Source of the DNA: JANXQG01 sp963719885
GTDB taxonomy: Bacteria; Planctomycetota; Planctomycetia; Pirellulales; Thermoguttaceae
Length of the DNA stretch: 64,000 nt
Direction of reading: 5' to 3'
NCBI GenBank assembly: GCA_963719885.1
Contig: CAVRDP010000033.1
Span: 1 to 64,000, forward strand
A program made the translations under genes and the position numbers. The notes under the pieces were generated by a model that was given only the letters and a program-made list of their open reading frames with translations, was not told the origin of the DNA and did no database searches. Below are positions 47,688-61,984 of the stretch, piece after piece. Within the stretch, counting starts at the first letter, position 1. Each line of letters begins with the position of its first letter.

Positions 47688-48213
47688 ACAATGTGGTCAA
47701 CAAACGTCCCGGTTCCATAAACGGTCTGGTTTGCAATCGTCTTTTGAAAAGCGGCGGCAAGCCGCCGCACTCCAAAAGTCGCTAAGCGACGAAACGTTCG
47801 GCCTGCACCGATTATACCGAATTCGGCCATGCGAAATCTTACCAGGATTGCCCCAGCAGTGGTTCCGCAGGCACGGTCCGCCGGTATCGTTTGACAGCCC
47901 CGGGCGGCAACCTATAGTTCCCTGGCAACGGCGTCTTGGGGAGAGATGCCGGTGTTTGGACGCAGCGGGGAAGCTGGGAGCTCGAGGGGACCCCGCTGCG
48001 TCTTTTTCTTGACCGCCAGGGGCTTGAATTCTCAATGCATGTCCCCAGACGACTGAAGTCGCGTTTGCTGCTCCCGCCGCCTTGCATTTGCCTGACAGCA
48101 TCTTTCTGTCTATTGCGTGAGCGGATTCGATACTCCCTTTGGATGGAATGTGCGCGAGCTGACATGACCGCAGGAGTTAGCAAAAAATCCCCAGAATATA
48201 CGTCTCTCGTTGC
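47688..48213. other. Gene-free region with hairpins and a terminator
   Basis: Contains two small hairpins, GCGGCGGCAAGCCGCCGC (about 47751-47768) and GTCGCTAAGCGAC (about 47777-47790), then an unannotated stretch of about 150 bp that ends at the terminator 47959-48008. No supported open frame. A small non-coding RNA is possible. Confidence 0.45.
47959..48008 (+). terminator. Strong intrinsic terminator
   Basis: Stem GACGCAGCGGGG / CCCCGCTGCGTC (12 bp, perfect), 20-base loop, followed by TCTTTTTCTT. It lies 270 bp after nadC and before the next gene's promoter. Confidence 0.85.
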
Positions 48214-48241
48214 TTGACAAAAGAACTTGGTGGGCAACAAT
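48214..48241 (+). promoter_or_regulatory. Possible promoter of the giant sedolisin/NHL gene
   Basis: Perfect TTGACA at 48214-48219 with AACAAT at 48236-48241 (16-base spacer). About 220 bp upstream of the likely start codon. Confidence 0.4.
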
Positions 48242-48461
48242 AACTCCGGTTTGCGACACGGCGCCTCTCACCCACGCATTTCCGGAATTTGGTGGAGGCG
48301 CCAGTGTCTCAACGCGGCGACAACGGCACATCGGCCCTCGTTCGTTCCATCGATCCCGACGGCACGGCAGCCCGCGGTCTTTCGAGTCGGTTCGGATCAG
48401 GAAGGAAAGACCTTACCGCTTGAAATGGGGAACGACCGGGAGACCATCCCAAGTCTCGTCC

Positions 48462-51400
48462 ATGGCCGGAAGGATGCGTGCAATGCATTTCTCGAGATCC
48501 GTTTCGCGGCGTCCCTCCAAGCGGATTACGGTAGCGTTCCATCCTTTACGCTTGGAAGTGTTGGAAAGCCGCACGCTGTTGAGCGCGGTCGGACCGACGG
48601 CGGCTAACACGTTCGAGCCCTATATCGTTTATGATCCGGGGAAGAGTTCGTATCCGGGAGCGAGTTCGGCGCCGTTGGGGTCGCCGACTAACGGCGGCGA
48701 ACTCGGTACCGGCTATTCGACGCCGGGCAGGCCTAGGGTTTACGCCTGCGCAGATCCAGGCAGCGTATGGGATCAACACGATCAGCTATAACTCTGTCAG
48801 CGGCACCGGCTCAGGCGAGACGATCGCCATCATCGATATATACGACGATCCGAACATTGCCGCTGACATGGCGGCGTTCGACAGCTACTTCGGCTTGCAG
48901 CAATTCAACGTCCCCGGCGGGCCGACATTCACCAAGCGCAACCAGACGGGGGGATCGAGGCTGCCGTCGGCGTCGGGGACGAGCGGTTACTCGGTGGAAA
49001 CAACGCTCGACGTCGAGTCGGCGCATGCCATTGCGCCGCAGGCTAACATCGTACTGATCGAAGGCAAGGGCGGTAGCACCGACAGCCAAGTGTTCTCGAA
49101 TTTCGAGACGGCGGTCGGCACCGCCAAGAAGTTGTCGGGGGTATCGGTGGTTTCGATGAGCTTTGGATTCCCTGAGTCGTGGATCAACAGCACGTACGGC
49201 GCCGGGTACGAAGCCGCGCAAAACTCGTTGTATACGACGCCCACCGGCCATATTGGCGTAACGTTCGTGGCATCCAGCGGCGACGACGGCACGACGACTT
49301 TTGGCACGTCGGCAGTGACGTTGCCGGGCGTGAATTTTCCGGCCGCTTGCCCCAACGTGTTGGCCGCGGGCGGCACGAGTTTGGCCCTTAACGGGAGCAG
49401 TTATGCCAGCGAGGCCGCCTGGAGCGATGGCGGCGGCGGTCAAAGCCTCTACGAGAGCGAGCCGGCCTATCAGAACGGTGTGCAAACTTCCGGCAAACGC
49501 CAGGTCCCGGACGTCTCCTTCGACGCCAATCCCGAAACGGGCGTGCCGATTTACGACTCCTACGACTACGGCAGCGGAACCGCCTGGGTGGGCATAGGCG
49601 GCACCAGCCTTGCCGCGCCCTGCTGGGCCGGCCTGATTGCGATTGTCGACCAACTCCGCGCCTCCCAGACCCCGCCCCTCGGCACGCTCAACGGCGCCAC
49701 GCAGACCCTCCCCGATCTCTATGCACTCCCCGCCGCCGACTTCCACGACGTCATTGGCGGATACAACTCGACAAATCCGGGCTTCGGCTACTACGGCTAC
49801 TATTACGATCCAGAAAGCTCGGGCGACTCGACCAACGGCTACCCCGATTCCGGTTTTGCCGCCACCCCGGCTTACAATGAGGCCACGGGACTGGGGACTC
49901 CGCTGGCCAACGTGCTCGCCTCCGCCTTTTTCAACCCCGTGGCCACCAGCACCACTCTGGGCGTTTCGGCGGGCTCAACGACCTACGGGCAGTCGGTGAC
50001 GGTCACGGCCACGGTTGCCGTCCTGGCGCCGCAGACCGGTACTCCGACGGACGGCACGGTCACCTTCATGGACGGAACGACGACGCTCGGCTCGCCCACG
50101 CTTACCAACGGCACGGCCTCGGTGACCGTGACCTCGCTGCCGGCCGGGCTCGACACGCTGACCGCCACCTATAGCGGCAACTCCAACTTCGCCGCCAGCA
50201 GCACCAATGGGCAGACGGCAACGTTGGTTACGGTCGCCGGCGGCGGTCCGCTCTCGACTAGCGGAACGTCGACTTCCGCATTCGGGGCCGCCATCGACTC
50301 CAGCGGCAATCTCTATTTCGCCGACCCGAAGCACAACGAGGTCTTTGAGGTTACCGCCACGGGCACGGTGAGCGTCGTCGCCGGCACGGGCACCGCCGGC
50401 TACAGCGGCGACGGCGGTCTGGCTACAGCCGCGGAGCTTGATGCGCCCGCCGGCCTTGCCGTCGACTCCAGCGGCGATATCTTTATCGCCGACACCGAGA
50501 ACAACGTGATCCGCGAGGTGAACGCGAGCACGCAGGACATTAGCACCGTGGCGGGCGTTTATGGCGACATCGGCTACAGCGGGAACGGGCTTCCGGCCAC
50601 CTCCACGTACCTCGCCTGGCCCACCGGCGTGGCGGTCGACTCCAGCGGGAATCTCTACATCGCCGACGCCGCATACGACTTGATCTACGAGGTCAACTAC
50701 TCCAGCCAACTCGCGACCATCGTCGCCGGCTACACCGATGGAACCTACGCCTACTATGGCTATAATGGGGACGATATACCGGCCACGACGGCTTATCTGA
50801 ACGTCCCCATGGGGGTCGCCGTGGACTCCTCCGGAAACCTCTACATTGCCGACACCGGCAACGACCTAGTCCGGGAGGTGAATACCTCGGGCATCATCAG
50901 CACGATCGCCGGTTCCCCCTACCTGGAAAACTACGCCGGCGACAACGGCCCAGCCACGGCCGCCACGCTCAGTTACCCCACGGGCGTGGCCCTGGACAGC
51001 AGCGGTGACATTTTCATCGCCGATTACGGCAACGATCGCATTCGCGAAATCAATAGCTCGGGCGTGATCACCACCGTTGCCGGCGGCGGCCTGATCGACA
51101 ACGGGCCCGGCACCGCCGTGGCGCTGAACGGCCCCGCCGCCATTGTGGCTGACAACAGCGGGCACCTCTATATCGCCGACTACGCCAATAACTGCGTTCG
51201 CCAGCTCACGCTCTCCACGGGCGTGATCACCACCATTGCCGGCATTGGAATCTCCGGCGCCAACGGCGACGGTGGCCAGGGCACGGCCGCCGCGCTGGAC
51301 TACCCCACGGCCACGGCGGTCGACAACGCCGGCCATCTCTTCATCGCCGACGAGTACAGCCAACGCGTCCGTGAAGTCACCCTCTCCACCGGCGTGATCA

Positions 51401-53871
51401 CCACCATCGCCGGCAACGGCACCGTGGGCAACAGCACCACCAGCTACAGCGGCCAGGCCACGGCGGCGGAACTTGACGACCCCACGGGCGTCGCCGTGGA
51501 TGCAAGTGGTAATGTTTACATCGCCGATGCGGGAAACAATTGTGTTCTGGAAGTGAACGCCAGCGGCGTGATCACGACCATCGCCGGCGACGGCACCGCC
51601 GGCTACAACGGCGATGGGATCGAAGGCACCGCCGCCGAACTCAACGACCCCACCGGCGTCGCCGTAGACAATGCCGGGCACCTCTTCATCGCCGACGATG
51701 GCAACGACCGCATCCGCGCGTTGAACCTTTCCACCGGCGTGATCACCACGATCGCCGACAACGGCACCGCCGGCTACAACGGCGATGGGATCGCCGGCAC
51801 CGCCGCCGAGCTCAACCTTCCCTTCGGCGTGGCCGTGGACGCCGCCGGAAACCTCTTGATCGCCGACACCGGCAACAACCGTATCCGACAGCTCAACCTT
51901 TCCACCAACATCATCACGACGGTGGCCGGTAATGGGACCGCCGGTTACAGCGGCGACACCGGCCCGGCCACTGCCGCGAGCATCAATAATCCCCTCGGCG
52001 TCGCCGCCGACGCCAGCGGCGATATCTTCATCAGCGATACGGCAAACAACGTGGTCCGCGAGGTAGATTCCGCGGGGGTGATCGTGACCTTGGCCGGGAC
52101 CGCGGCAGCGGGCGACCGGCCCAACAACGTCACGGCTGCGGCTGGAACATTCGATGGCCCGGCCGGCCTCGCCGTGGACAGCCGAGGGAATCTTTACATC
52201 GCCGACAGCCAGAACGACCTGGTCCGCCGGATTGGAGCGGCCGTATCCGTGAGCGTTGCGCCGAAGGCGCTGACATATAGCGGTCTGTCGGCGCCGGCGA
52301 GCAAGGTCTACGACGGCACGACGGCAGCGGTGGTAAGCGGGACGGCCGCGTTGCAAACGCCCGAAACCGCGGGCACCGGTTCGACTTCGGACGGCGCGCC
52401 GTACAGCGGTGACACGGTGAGCCTGACGGGCACGGCCAGCGGCGTGTACGATAGCAAGGACGTCGCGACGGCCACCACGGTGACGTTCGGGGGGCTGTCG
52501 CTGATAGGCGCGCAGAGCGGCGACTACACGCTTACGGCGTCGACGCAAGCAGCCGCGATCACGCCCACGGCGCTGACCATCACCGCCGACAACAAGACGA
52601 TGGTTTGCGGCGCGGCGCTGCCGAGCCTGACGGCCAGCTACTCGGGCTTCGTCAACGGCGATACGTCGATCAGCTTGACGACGCAGCCGATCCTGACCAC
52701 GGCGGCGACGTCGGCCAGCCCTGCCGGCAGCTATGACATCGACGTGAGCGGCGCCGTCGATCCGAACTACAACATCAGTTACGTCACGGGGACACTCACG
52801 GTCAGCCCGATAGCCACCCTTGCCACCTGGGAGTCGCCCGTCGATGGTCCCTGGAACTCGGCGGCCAACTGGACCGATACTCAGGGTGTGGGCGCGCCGG
52901 GCTTCAGCGGCGTTAGTGGCGATCAGGCCACCTTCAACGGGGCCGCCGGACTGAACGTCGACCTCGGCGGCTTCAGTCCCATCATCGCCGCACTCACCTT
53001 CGGTCCCAGCGCGCTGAATTATGACATCATGAGCACCATGAGCACCGGCAGCGGCCAATTGCAACTGAACAACGGCAGCAGCGATGCCACGATTACGGTT
53101 TCGGCCGCCAGCCAGACGATCGCCGCACCAGTCCAGTTGGTTAGTTACACCGCGATCGACCCGGCGGCTTCGGCCACGCTGACCATTTCCGGCGGGATCA
53201 GCGGCACTGGTGCGCTGGCCATTGATGGTGAGGGGACGGTGATTTTCACGGGAACGAACAGCTACCAGGGCGGCACGTCGGTATCTGCGGGTACGCTCGT
53301 CGTGACCACCCCGTCCGCGATCGCCGCAAACACAAGCCTGACGGTCGGCGCGGGCGGGACCTTCATCTTCGATCCGTCGGCCAGCGCTGGGTCCAACGAC
53401 ACGACCACTGTGTCCAACGACGCGTCCGCTGCGACGACCAGCGAAACGAGCGCGACAAGCGCCGTACCGAGTTCCGCCAGCCCGGCTTCATCGAGCCCAG
53501 TAGTGGTGACGCCGGGGCACCCGGTACTTTGGGTCGCGGCCGTTGTCTCGGCTTCGGGCAGTGTCGCGACGCCCGGTCCGGCGTCTGTTTCCGACTTGGC
53601 TGGCGACTCGCCGGTTGCCTTGCCGCTGCAGGCTTCGGCCCCCGGTTCGCAACCAAGTAACCCGAACAAATTCGCCCCCGTTGGCGCTTTGGGCACATCT
53701 GCCGCGGACCAGGTCATGTCGTCGTCAATTGCCGAGGAGGCCGCCGGCGATTCGGCTTGGCTGGGGCAGGCTGCAAACGATTCGGGTAGTCAGGATGGCT
53801 CGGACCCGCTTCGTGAGAAGGATGTCGCGATCGTCGCCTTGGACGCCGCGTTTGCCCAATACGGCCGATGA
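48462..53871 (+). CDS. Giant secreted protein: S53 (sedolisin) peptidase, Ig-like, NHL repeats, MBG/YDG and autotransporter-type strand repeats
   Basis: About 1800 residues after correcting one frameshift near 48730. The basic N-terminus leads into 'LRLEVLESRTLLSAVGPT', a signature also seen in the protein at 63074. Nucleotides 48745-49940 encode a sedolisin domain: 'ETTLDVESAHAIAP' with catalytic Glu (48997) and Asp (49009), 'GGTSLAAPCWAGLIAI' with catalytic Ser (49606-49608), and the Ca site 'DVIGGYNS'. Then an Ig-like domain (49950-50230), about 13 NHL units with 'GVAVDSSGNLYIADTGNDLVREV' spacing (50260-52230), YDG/MBG domains (52260-52815), an autotransporter-associated strand repeat ('GTGALAIDGEGTVIFTGTNSYQGGTSV') and a Ser/Thr-rich tail. 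Start 48462 is the longest; ATG 48483 has GGAAGG at better spacing. Probably a cell-surface or exported peptidase. Confidence 0.87.
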
Positions 53872-54179
53872 TCGGCGATCGGACTTGGCTGTTCAGACAA
53901 CGCGGAACACGATCCGTCGGGTGGGTCTCAACTCGCTAACTTTGGTTATCCTCGCCCGAACAGCCGTAAATCCTTGCCACACTTGTGGTTGAGTTGAACG
54001 GCACTGGCCTCGTTTCTCAATTATCGAAGGCTGGTTGGTCGATTGCCGAAAATGCCGTGCGGCCGTGAAATCTGGAACAAACCGCGGCAATTTTAACTGG
54101 GAAAAGCGCTGAGAGCTTATTTCGAGAACTTTGCCAGCCCCTGGAAACAAGCGTTGTGGACCTTTTCTTGCAATAGGTT

Positions 54180-54310
54180 CTATACTGCTCGCGGCTGAAA
54201 ACGATCGAAGCCCGACGCGCAAGCGAGAGACATAAACACTTTACTCGCTTGCGCTTCGGGCTTCGATGGCCGCGGCCGAAAACGTCTCATTTCCAGCCGC
54301 GAACAGTATA
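54180..54310. repeat. Long interrupted inverted repeat (MITE-like)
   Basis: Outer arms TATACTGCTCGCGGCTG (54181-54197) and CAGCCGCGAACAGTATA (54294-54310); inner arms ATCGAAGCCCGACGCG CAAGCGAG and CTCGCTTGCGCTTCGGGCTTCGAT (54204-54227 / 54244-54267). 14 bp before a small gene. Confidence 0.85.
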
Positions 54311-54323
54311 AGATCGGCATCCT

Positions 54324-54476
54324 ATGGAAAAGTACGCTGAAGAGCTCAAGTTGCTTGGGGAATTAGACGAGCGGCACGACGAATTGCTGCGGGAGCTGGA
54401 CGAATTGGACCAGCAGGTCGAGGCCGTTCTGTCCTTTTGGCTGGCCGAGCGAGAGGCCCGGCTAGAGGCCGCGTGA
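54324..54476 (+). CDS. Small coiled-coil protein, 50 residues
   Basis: ATG 54324 to TGA 54474-54476. The sequence is a single amphipathic helix rich in Glu, Leu and Asp ('YAEELKLLGELDERHDELLRE', 'LDQQVEAVLSFWLAERE'), strongly suggesting a coiled coil. No clear ribosome binding site. Codon use is ordinary for the window. Function unknown; small acidic coiled-coil proteins of this kind occur in planctomycetes. Confidence 0.55.
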   Translation: MEKYAEELKLLGELDERHDELLRELDELDQQVEAVLSFWLAEREARLEAA

Positions 54477-54505
54477 GACAAGAGCCATCGGCCGGCCCGA
54501 GCCAG

Positions 54506-54650
54506 AAAAAATCCCAAATTCCAAGCACGAAATCCGAAACAAATTCAAAAAAAGGCAAAATTCCAACAGCGCAAACGCCGCAGTTCTTGGTTTTCTCCCT
54601 TCGGATTTTGGATTTGTTCGGGATTTCGTGCTTGGAATTTTGATTTTTAG
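54506..54650. repeat. Second interrupted inverted repeat, AT-richer
   Basis: Left arm AAAATCCCAAATTCCAAGC ACGAAATCC (54506-54535), right arm GGATTTCGTGCTTGGAATTT TGATTTTT (54621-54648), about 90% complementary, with a 75-bp AT-rich centre. Composition differs from the GC-rich surroundings. Confidence 0.8.
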
Positions 54651-54862
54651 CTTTTCCCGCGGGGCCCCTTGTTGCCTCTAGCGAGTCGGCATATAATAAT
54701 CTCGTCACCTGGGAAAAGCATCGTCTCTGTTGGGTAGATTGAATTCCGCCCGAATTTTTTCGGAGAGAAGATTTCACCCTCGGACAAGTCTTGGCCGATG
54801 GTTATAATCCAAGACTTTCCGCTTCCGAGCAAGAATTCCGACCGATAGCGCGTCGGGACCTC

Positions 54863-54951
54863 TTGACGAAATGGAAGGAAGTGGTAAACTAAAAGGCTCG
54901 TCACAAATCGCGCCCGAGAGTACTTGACAGCATTTGAAGAGTTGCTAAGAT
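54863..54951 (+). promoter_or_regulatory. Tandem rRNA promoters
   Basis: P1: TTGACG (54863-54868), 16 bases, TAAACT (54885-54890). P2: TTGACA (54924-54929), 16 bases, TAAGAT (54946-54951). Both point to the 23S gene and have the short spacer often seen at rRNA promoters. Confidence 0.7.
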
Positions 54952-55059
54952 TTAAGATTCTTCACTTGCGTGCGTCCGGCAATCGAGGGCCCACGAGAGT
55001 GACGAGGGGTAGTGCGGTTCCTTGAGCGGTTGATTCCGCCGGGGAGTTGCGAGCCCTTA

Positions 55060-55072
55060 TGTTCTTTGACAA
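55060..55072 (+). promoter_or_regulatory. boxA-like antitermination site
   Basis: TGTTCTTTGACAA, close to the boxA consensus TGCTCTTTAACAA, in the leader between the promoters and 23S. This fits Nus-factor antitermination of an rRNA unit. Confidence 0.7.
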
Positions 55073-55300
55073 TTTGGTTAAGGTAATGAAGTAGCATCTT
55101 ATATCACGTGAGTTGCGTTCGTAAGGACGCGACGAAAATGATTTTGTAAGAGAGCGCAAGAGATTATTTTTTGGATCGTTACTCCGATCTTGATTCCCTT
55201 CACGCAAGCGGGCGGTTTGCCGGCTGTCTTGCTGAAAACCTTTCTCAAGATCCAGGAAGTTGCGCATGAGTCTTGGTTTCGCAAGGAGCCTTCGATTCAT

Positions 55301-58208
<2,908 letters not shown>

Positions 58209-58330
58209 CATGAATCCAATGCTCCTGCGAGCTCTCTTCTCGGCCTTCTCTTCTCACGAAGGGCGGCCCGATGCTATCGATTTACCAAGACCAGGTGTGC
58301 TGGGCCTTGACCGGCCCAGTACACCACTTT

Positions 58331-58435
58331 CCGGTGACTATATCTGGAAGGCCACACCCGTTCCCATCCCGAACACGGTAGTTAAGCTTCTAGAGCCAAT
58401 GGTAGTACCAAAAGTGCGAGAGTAGGTGTTGCCGG
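58331..58435 (+). rRNA. rrf: 5S ribosomal RNA
   Basis: About 105 bases: CCGGTGACTATATCTGGAAG at the 5' end, 'CACACCCGTTCCCATCCCGAAC' in the middle (universal 5S loop), and 'GAGAGTAGGTGTTGCCGG' at the 3' end pairing with the start. A strong hairpin (GGTGTGCTGGGCC / GGCCCAGTACACC, 58293-58325) separates it from 23S and probably serves processing. Confidence 0.95.
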
Positions 58436-58446
58436 TTTTTTTTCAC

Positions 58447-58486
58447 GAAAACCCCCGCAGTCGAAAGATTGCGGGGGTTTTCTTTC
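58447..58486 (+). terminator. Intrinsic terminator of the rRNA unit
   Basis: AAAACCCCCGCA-GTCGAAAGAT-TGCGGGGGTTTT followed by CTTT, directly after 5S. It also sits just beyond the end of the convergent minus-strand gene (58490), so it may serve both. Confidence 0.9.
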
Positions 58487-58489
58487 CGT

Positions 58490-60281
58490 TCACGGCTCAT
58501 ATTTCCCGTCGACACTGAACCGCACCGTCCGCCCGGCGGCAGAAACGGCGACCTGCCTCCCTTCGCGCCGTACCTGAATGTCGGCCGGGCGGCGGCCTTT
58601 CGGATAGGCCACGAGAAAGACGCGGAACCCGCCGGGACTTCTCAGCCGCAGGATGTGCTGCCGCTCGTCGAACTCGCGGCCGTTGGCTTCGCGGAATTGG
58701 GCCGCGCCGGGGCTGGTCGTCCAGGCGTGGCCCCAGTTGCCCACCTGGGCCTGCTGCTCGGCGTCGGCTACCACAAAGACGCTGAAGTCGATGCCCTTGG
58801 TCCCATGCGCCTTCCAGGTTTGCCCGGTGAAGGCCAGCCGGCTCACGCCCGCGGGGAGCGCGAAGACCTGTCCCGCCGAAGCCAATTCGTGCCGGTCGCC
58901 GAATCGACGCTCGTAGCCCCACATCCGCGCGGTCGGGGTCACTTTGCCGGCGGGCGTATCGACCGCTCCCTCGGCCATGAGGTTGAGCGTGAAGACCTTA
59001 TCGGCGCCGCCCCGCTGGTCGTAGGCTTGCCAGTACCAGCCGCCGTCGTAAACCCACGGGTCCCAAATCGCCACGCGGCGGATCATCGGCTCCGCGCAGG
59101 TTCGTAACGTAACCGGATGGGTAATCCCGATCGAAGGGGAAATCGAAGAAGGCGTCCATGCCCGGCCGCTCGTGCCACATGCGATAGGTGCGGCCGTCCT
59201 TTTCACGGCCTGCCTCCTTGCTGTTGGCGTGATGGCCGCGGTAGCGGCCCTGGTCCAGCTTCAGCCCGCCAAAATCCAGCGCATAGGAAGCGTCAACCTC
59301 GCTCTCTTGCTCGAAGAGAATTGAGGGTTGCCCCGCCTCGACGGTGAGGGTGGTCTTCGCGACGGCGCGGCCGCCCGGGATCACGACCGCGACGGCGGGT
59401 TTCCCCGAGAGGCCGGCAGCGAGCTTGATCGGCGGACCCTCGCGTGATTCGGCCAATTGAAACGAGTCCGGCCCGACGCACTTGGCATAGTAGGTCTTGC
59501 CCGCGGTTAGCGGGGTCGGCAAGGTAGCTGCCCCCGGGCCGCTGCCGGCCACAAAACGGAGAAGGAGAGCGGGGAGGTGAATCCGATCGAGGTAATTGTT
59601 CGGCGTCACCTCGATCGTGCCCCCCGCCGGATCGACGGCGACAAGGTTTCCACGGATGGCCGTACTCTCCAGCCGGTCCACGTCGTACGACACCTCCACG
59701 ACCACCTTCAACGGCCCTTTTTCGACAAAGCGGACCTGCATCTTCTTGAACAGGCCGTCGAGCTTGATGGGGTTGGGCCCGGTGGCGGCCCAGGCGCCAT
59801 CCCGCAGGCGAATTCCCTGGACGGGCGCCGGGACGGCGCCCGGCTTGGCGGACGACGGATCACACGCCTTCGGCACCCGCACGCCGCTCGGTCCCGCCGT
59901 GATCGCGAAGTAATTCGGCCTCTCTTCGACCTGGACGGCCTCCGCAGTTTCGGCGGAAGGGCGGCCCTCCATCAGCTTCCAGGTCTTTTTCATACCGGCG
60001 GGCAGGTCGGTACGCACGGCCACCTTTTTTCCGCCTTCCAGCAGTTGGAACAAAGTTTCCTTGCCATCCGGCCCGATCATGCGGCTGTTGGCCGGGTTGA
60101 TCTTCCCGGCCAGGTCGAAATCGATGATCTCGTCCGGATGCGAGACGCCGAATCGCTCTTGGATCTCGAACACCTGGATCGGCGACGTGCTCCCGGGACT
60201 TTGGCCAGCAACGCGGGCCGGGGGCCACGCTGCCCATGGTAGACCAAGGATCGTCAGCGCCACGGCTAGCTTCGTTGTCAT
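58490..60281 (-). CDS. Secreted protein of unknown function, frameshift near 59095
   Basis: Signal peptide ('LAVALTILGLPWAAWPPARVAG') after ATG 60281, with GGAAG upstream. The body is rich in beta strands: 'ISGKINPANSRMIGPDGKETLFQLLEGGKKVAV'-type and 'GRTYRMWHERPGMDAFFDFPFDRDYPSGYVTNL'-type segments (in outline), then in the next frame 'RVAIWDPWVYDGGWYWQAYDQ' and 'GKGIDFSVFVVADAEQQAQ'-like strands to 'FSVDGKYEP'. Both parts are protein-like, so one gene of about 595 residues with a one-base shift. Not recognised as a named family; the Trp/Tyr-rich sandwich suggests carbohydrate binding or degradation. Confidence 0.6.
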
Positions 60282-60807
60282 GTCATCTTCCGTTTTGGTT
60301 GGTCAGTGATGGCTGGTTCGATGTCTCTCGCCAAAGGTTGCCGCTACTTGGAAGGATGGGTAACCTCGACGGGGATCGCCGGCGCTGTCGCCCAGTAGCC
60401 GTTCAACCCCTGGCGCACGCCGAGGAGTCAAGTCGAGCGGTACGACCGCCATTCTGCTTTGCCCCTGCGGAAAAGTAAACCGCCCCCCGCAAGAAGTTGC
60501 AAGTCCTTCGTGAAGCTGCTCTGAAGAACTAAATCTCAGGTGGGATGTTTGAGATGTTTTGTACATTATCGATTTCGCCAACACCGGATCTGTCCCGTTC
60601 GCTTCCCTACGAAGTGATTGTGTTTCGTCGTACCCCAGGCAAATGAGGCGTGATCGGAACCATTTGGCCGCGAGCAAGTCGTTGTCCACTTCCCACGCCG
60701 TGCGCTTGCGCAGCCTGCGCCGGCGGCGGATAATTAAACTGGCTCGACGCTGGTCGCCTCGTGCGGGGCGGCATCGAGCACGCGTTCAACTCGGCGAGGC
60801 AATACAA

Positions 60808-61350
60808 ATGGCAAAAGCTCTATTCAGACTGCTCTTGGTTTATCTCTTCTGTAATCAGGTGGCCCTGTACGGTGCGGAACCGCAAAACATCCCCGTGGAG
60901 CAACTTGGCAAAGCCTATCGCCTAGTTGGGAAACTCCAGGTGCCTCTCGGTGATGTGGTTCGCGTCGAAGGTGTTGTCGTGGATGGGCCATATAAGGGCT
61001 ATGAGGATGGTCCCAACCTTCGCGTACAGCGGATTCAAGGACAGGCCACCCAGCACCACATTCAGATTCGCCTGGTGCCTTACCTTGGGGAATGGGGCGA
61101 GAAAGCGGTTTCGGGAGGTCAGACCCTACCTACGCTCGAAGTGGGGAAAACGTATGAGTTAAAGGCGTACGAGACGGGTGGCTACATTGGCGTGCCTGCA
61201 AGAGCATATAAGGAAGAAGGCATAGAGGTTCAGACCACAAGCTACTACTTCCGAACGCAGTTGGTCGTTTACAAGGCAAGAGTCATTGCCCCATTACGCA
61301 TCTCGCCCACGGATTCTCAGGGTCGTAAACCAACCCCGCCCTCCCGCTAA
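60808..61350 (+). CDS. Secreted small protein of unknown function
   Basis: 180 residues. Signal peptide 'MAKALFRLLLVYLFCNQVALYG', cleaved near 'LYGAEPQ'. Then a beta-rich domain ('KLQVPLGDVVRVEGVVVDGPYKGYEDGPNLRVQRIQGQ', outlined) that resembles OB-like or lipocalin-like folds, but no family is recognised. GAGG at 60795-60798 precedes ATG 60808. The frame is open to 60559 but that part is not protein-like. Confidence 0.65.
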   Translation: MAKALFRLLLVYLFCNQVALYGAEPQNIPVEQLGKAYRLVGKLQVPLGDVVRVEGVVVDGPYKGYEDGPNLRVQRIQGQATQHHIQIRLVPYLGEWGEKAVSGGQTLPTLEVGKTYELKAYETGGYIGVPARAYKEEGIEVQTTSYYFRTQLVVYKARVIAPLRISPTDSQGRKPTPPSR

Positions 61351-61477
61351 TTCCCCTCGGGACTGCCCCGGCTGTGCAGGCGGGCGCGGTGGAGTAGAAT
61401 AGGGGCGGAGCGACGCTGAGGGCCTTGGCAAGGGTGGCGTTGACCCGGCGTATCGTAGGCAGAGTTGGAACTTGCTG

Positions 61478-61855
61478 ATGTGCCAGTGCGAACAATTTGG
61501 CGACTACGTGGAAATCTGGTATGACGAGGCCCCGTCGTTCGACTTCGGATTCACCACCGTCGACCAACACGCGGATGTCGAGCTGAGGCTTTGTGAAGCG
61601 TGCGGGAAGTACTGGCAGGTGGATGTTGGCCGTGGCGGACTTGCGATTTTGATCGACGACCCTAATAACTGGAACGAGTTCGATGATCGGCCCGTCCGCC
61701 TACAACACATGATCGACCATGACGGCGGACTTGACGACGGCAAGTGCATCTGGGCGGGCTGTGACCGAAAGCCGCTAAAAAGTTGCAAATTCTGCCCACA
61801 TCATGCGTATCCATATTTCTCAAACGAACTGGACCCGGAAAAGAAGTGGCGATGA
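61478..61855 (+). CDS. Cys-rich protein of unknown function
   Basis: 125 residues from ATG 61478 (TTG 61472 is an alternative). Cys pairs 'MCQCEQF', 'LCEACGKYW', 'CIWAGCDRKPLKSCKFCPHH' suggest one or two zinc sites; Asp-rich loops lie between them. No named family recognised. No signal peptide, so probably cytoplasmic. Confidence 0.65.
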   Translation: MCQCEQFGDYVEIWYDEAPSFDFGFTTVDQHADVELRLCEACGKYWQVDVGRGGLAILIDDPNNWNEFDDRPVRLQHMIDHDGGLDDGKCIWAGCDRKPLKSCKFCPHHAYPYFSNELDPEKKWR

Positions 61856-61984
61856 ACTGCCACGGCAATGCGGTCGCAACGCCGCGATCCCCAGCCCCTC
61901 CCTCTCCCCGCCCTTCGCCTCCGGCAGCCACTGGTGCCGGTGCCGGGTTGCGGGGAGCCAACACCCGTCAAGAGTTCGCGGGCT

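Noticed and set aside
50866..53064. 732-codon minus-strand open frame opposite the NHL repeats
   Set aside because: Its repetitiveness mirrors the NHL units on the plus strand; no independent domain.
54647..54904. 85-codon minus-strand open frame before the rRNA promoters
   Set aside because: It starts with GTG inside the P1 promoter region, has no recognised domain, and overlaps the rRNA control region; it cannot be excluded fully but is not supported.
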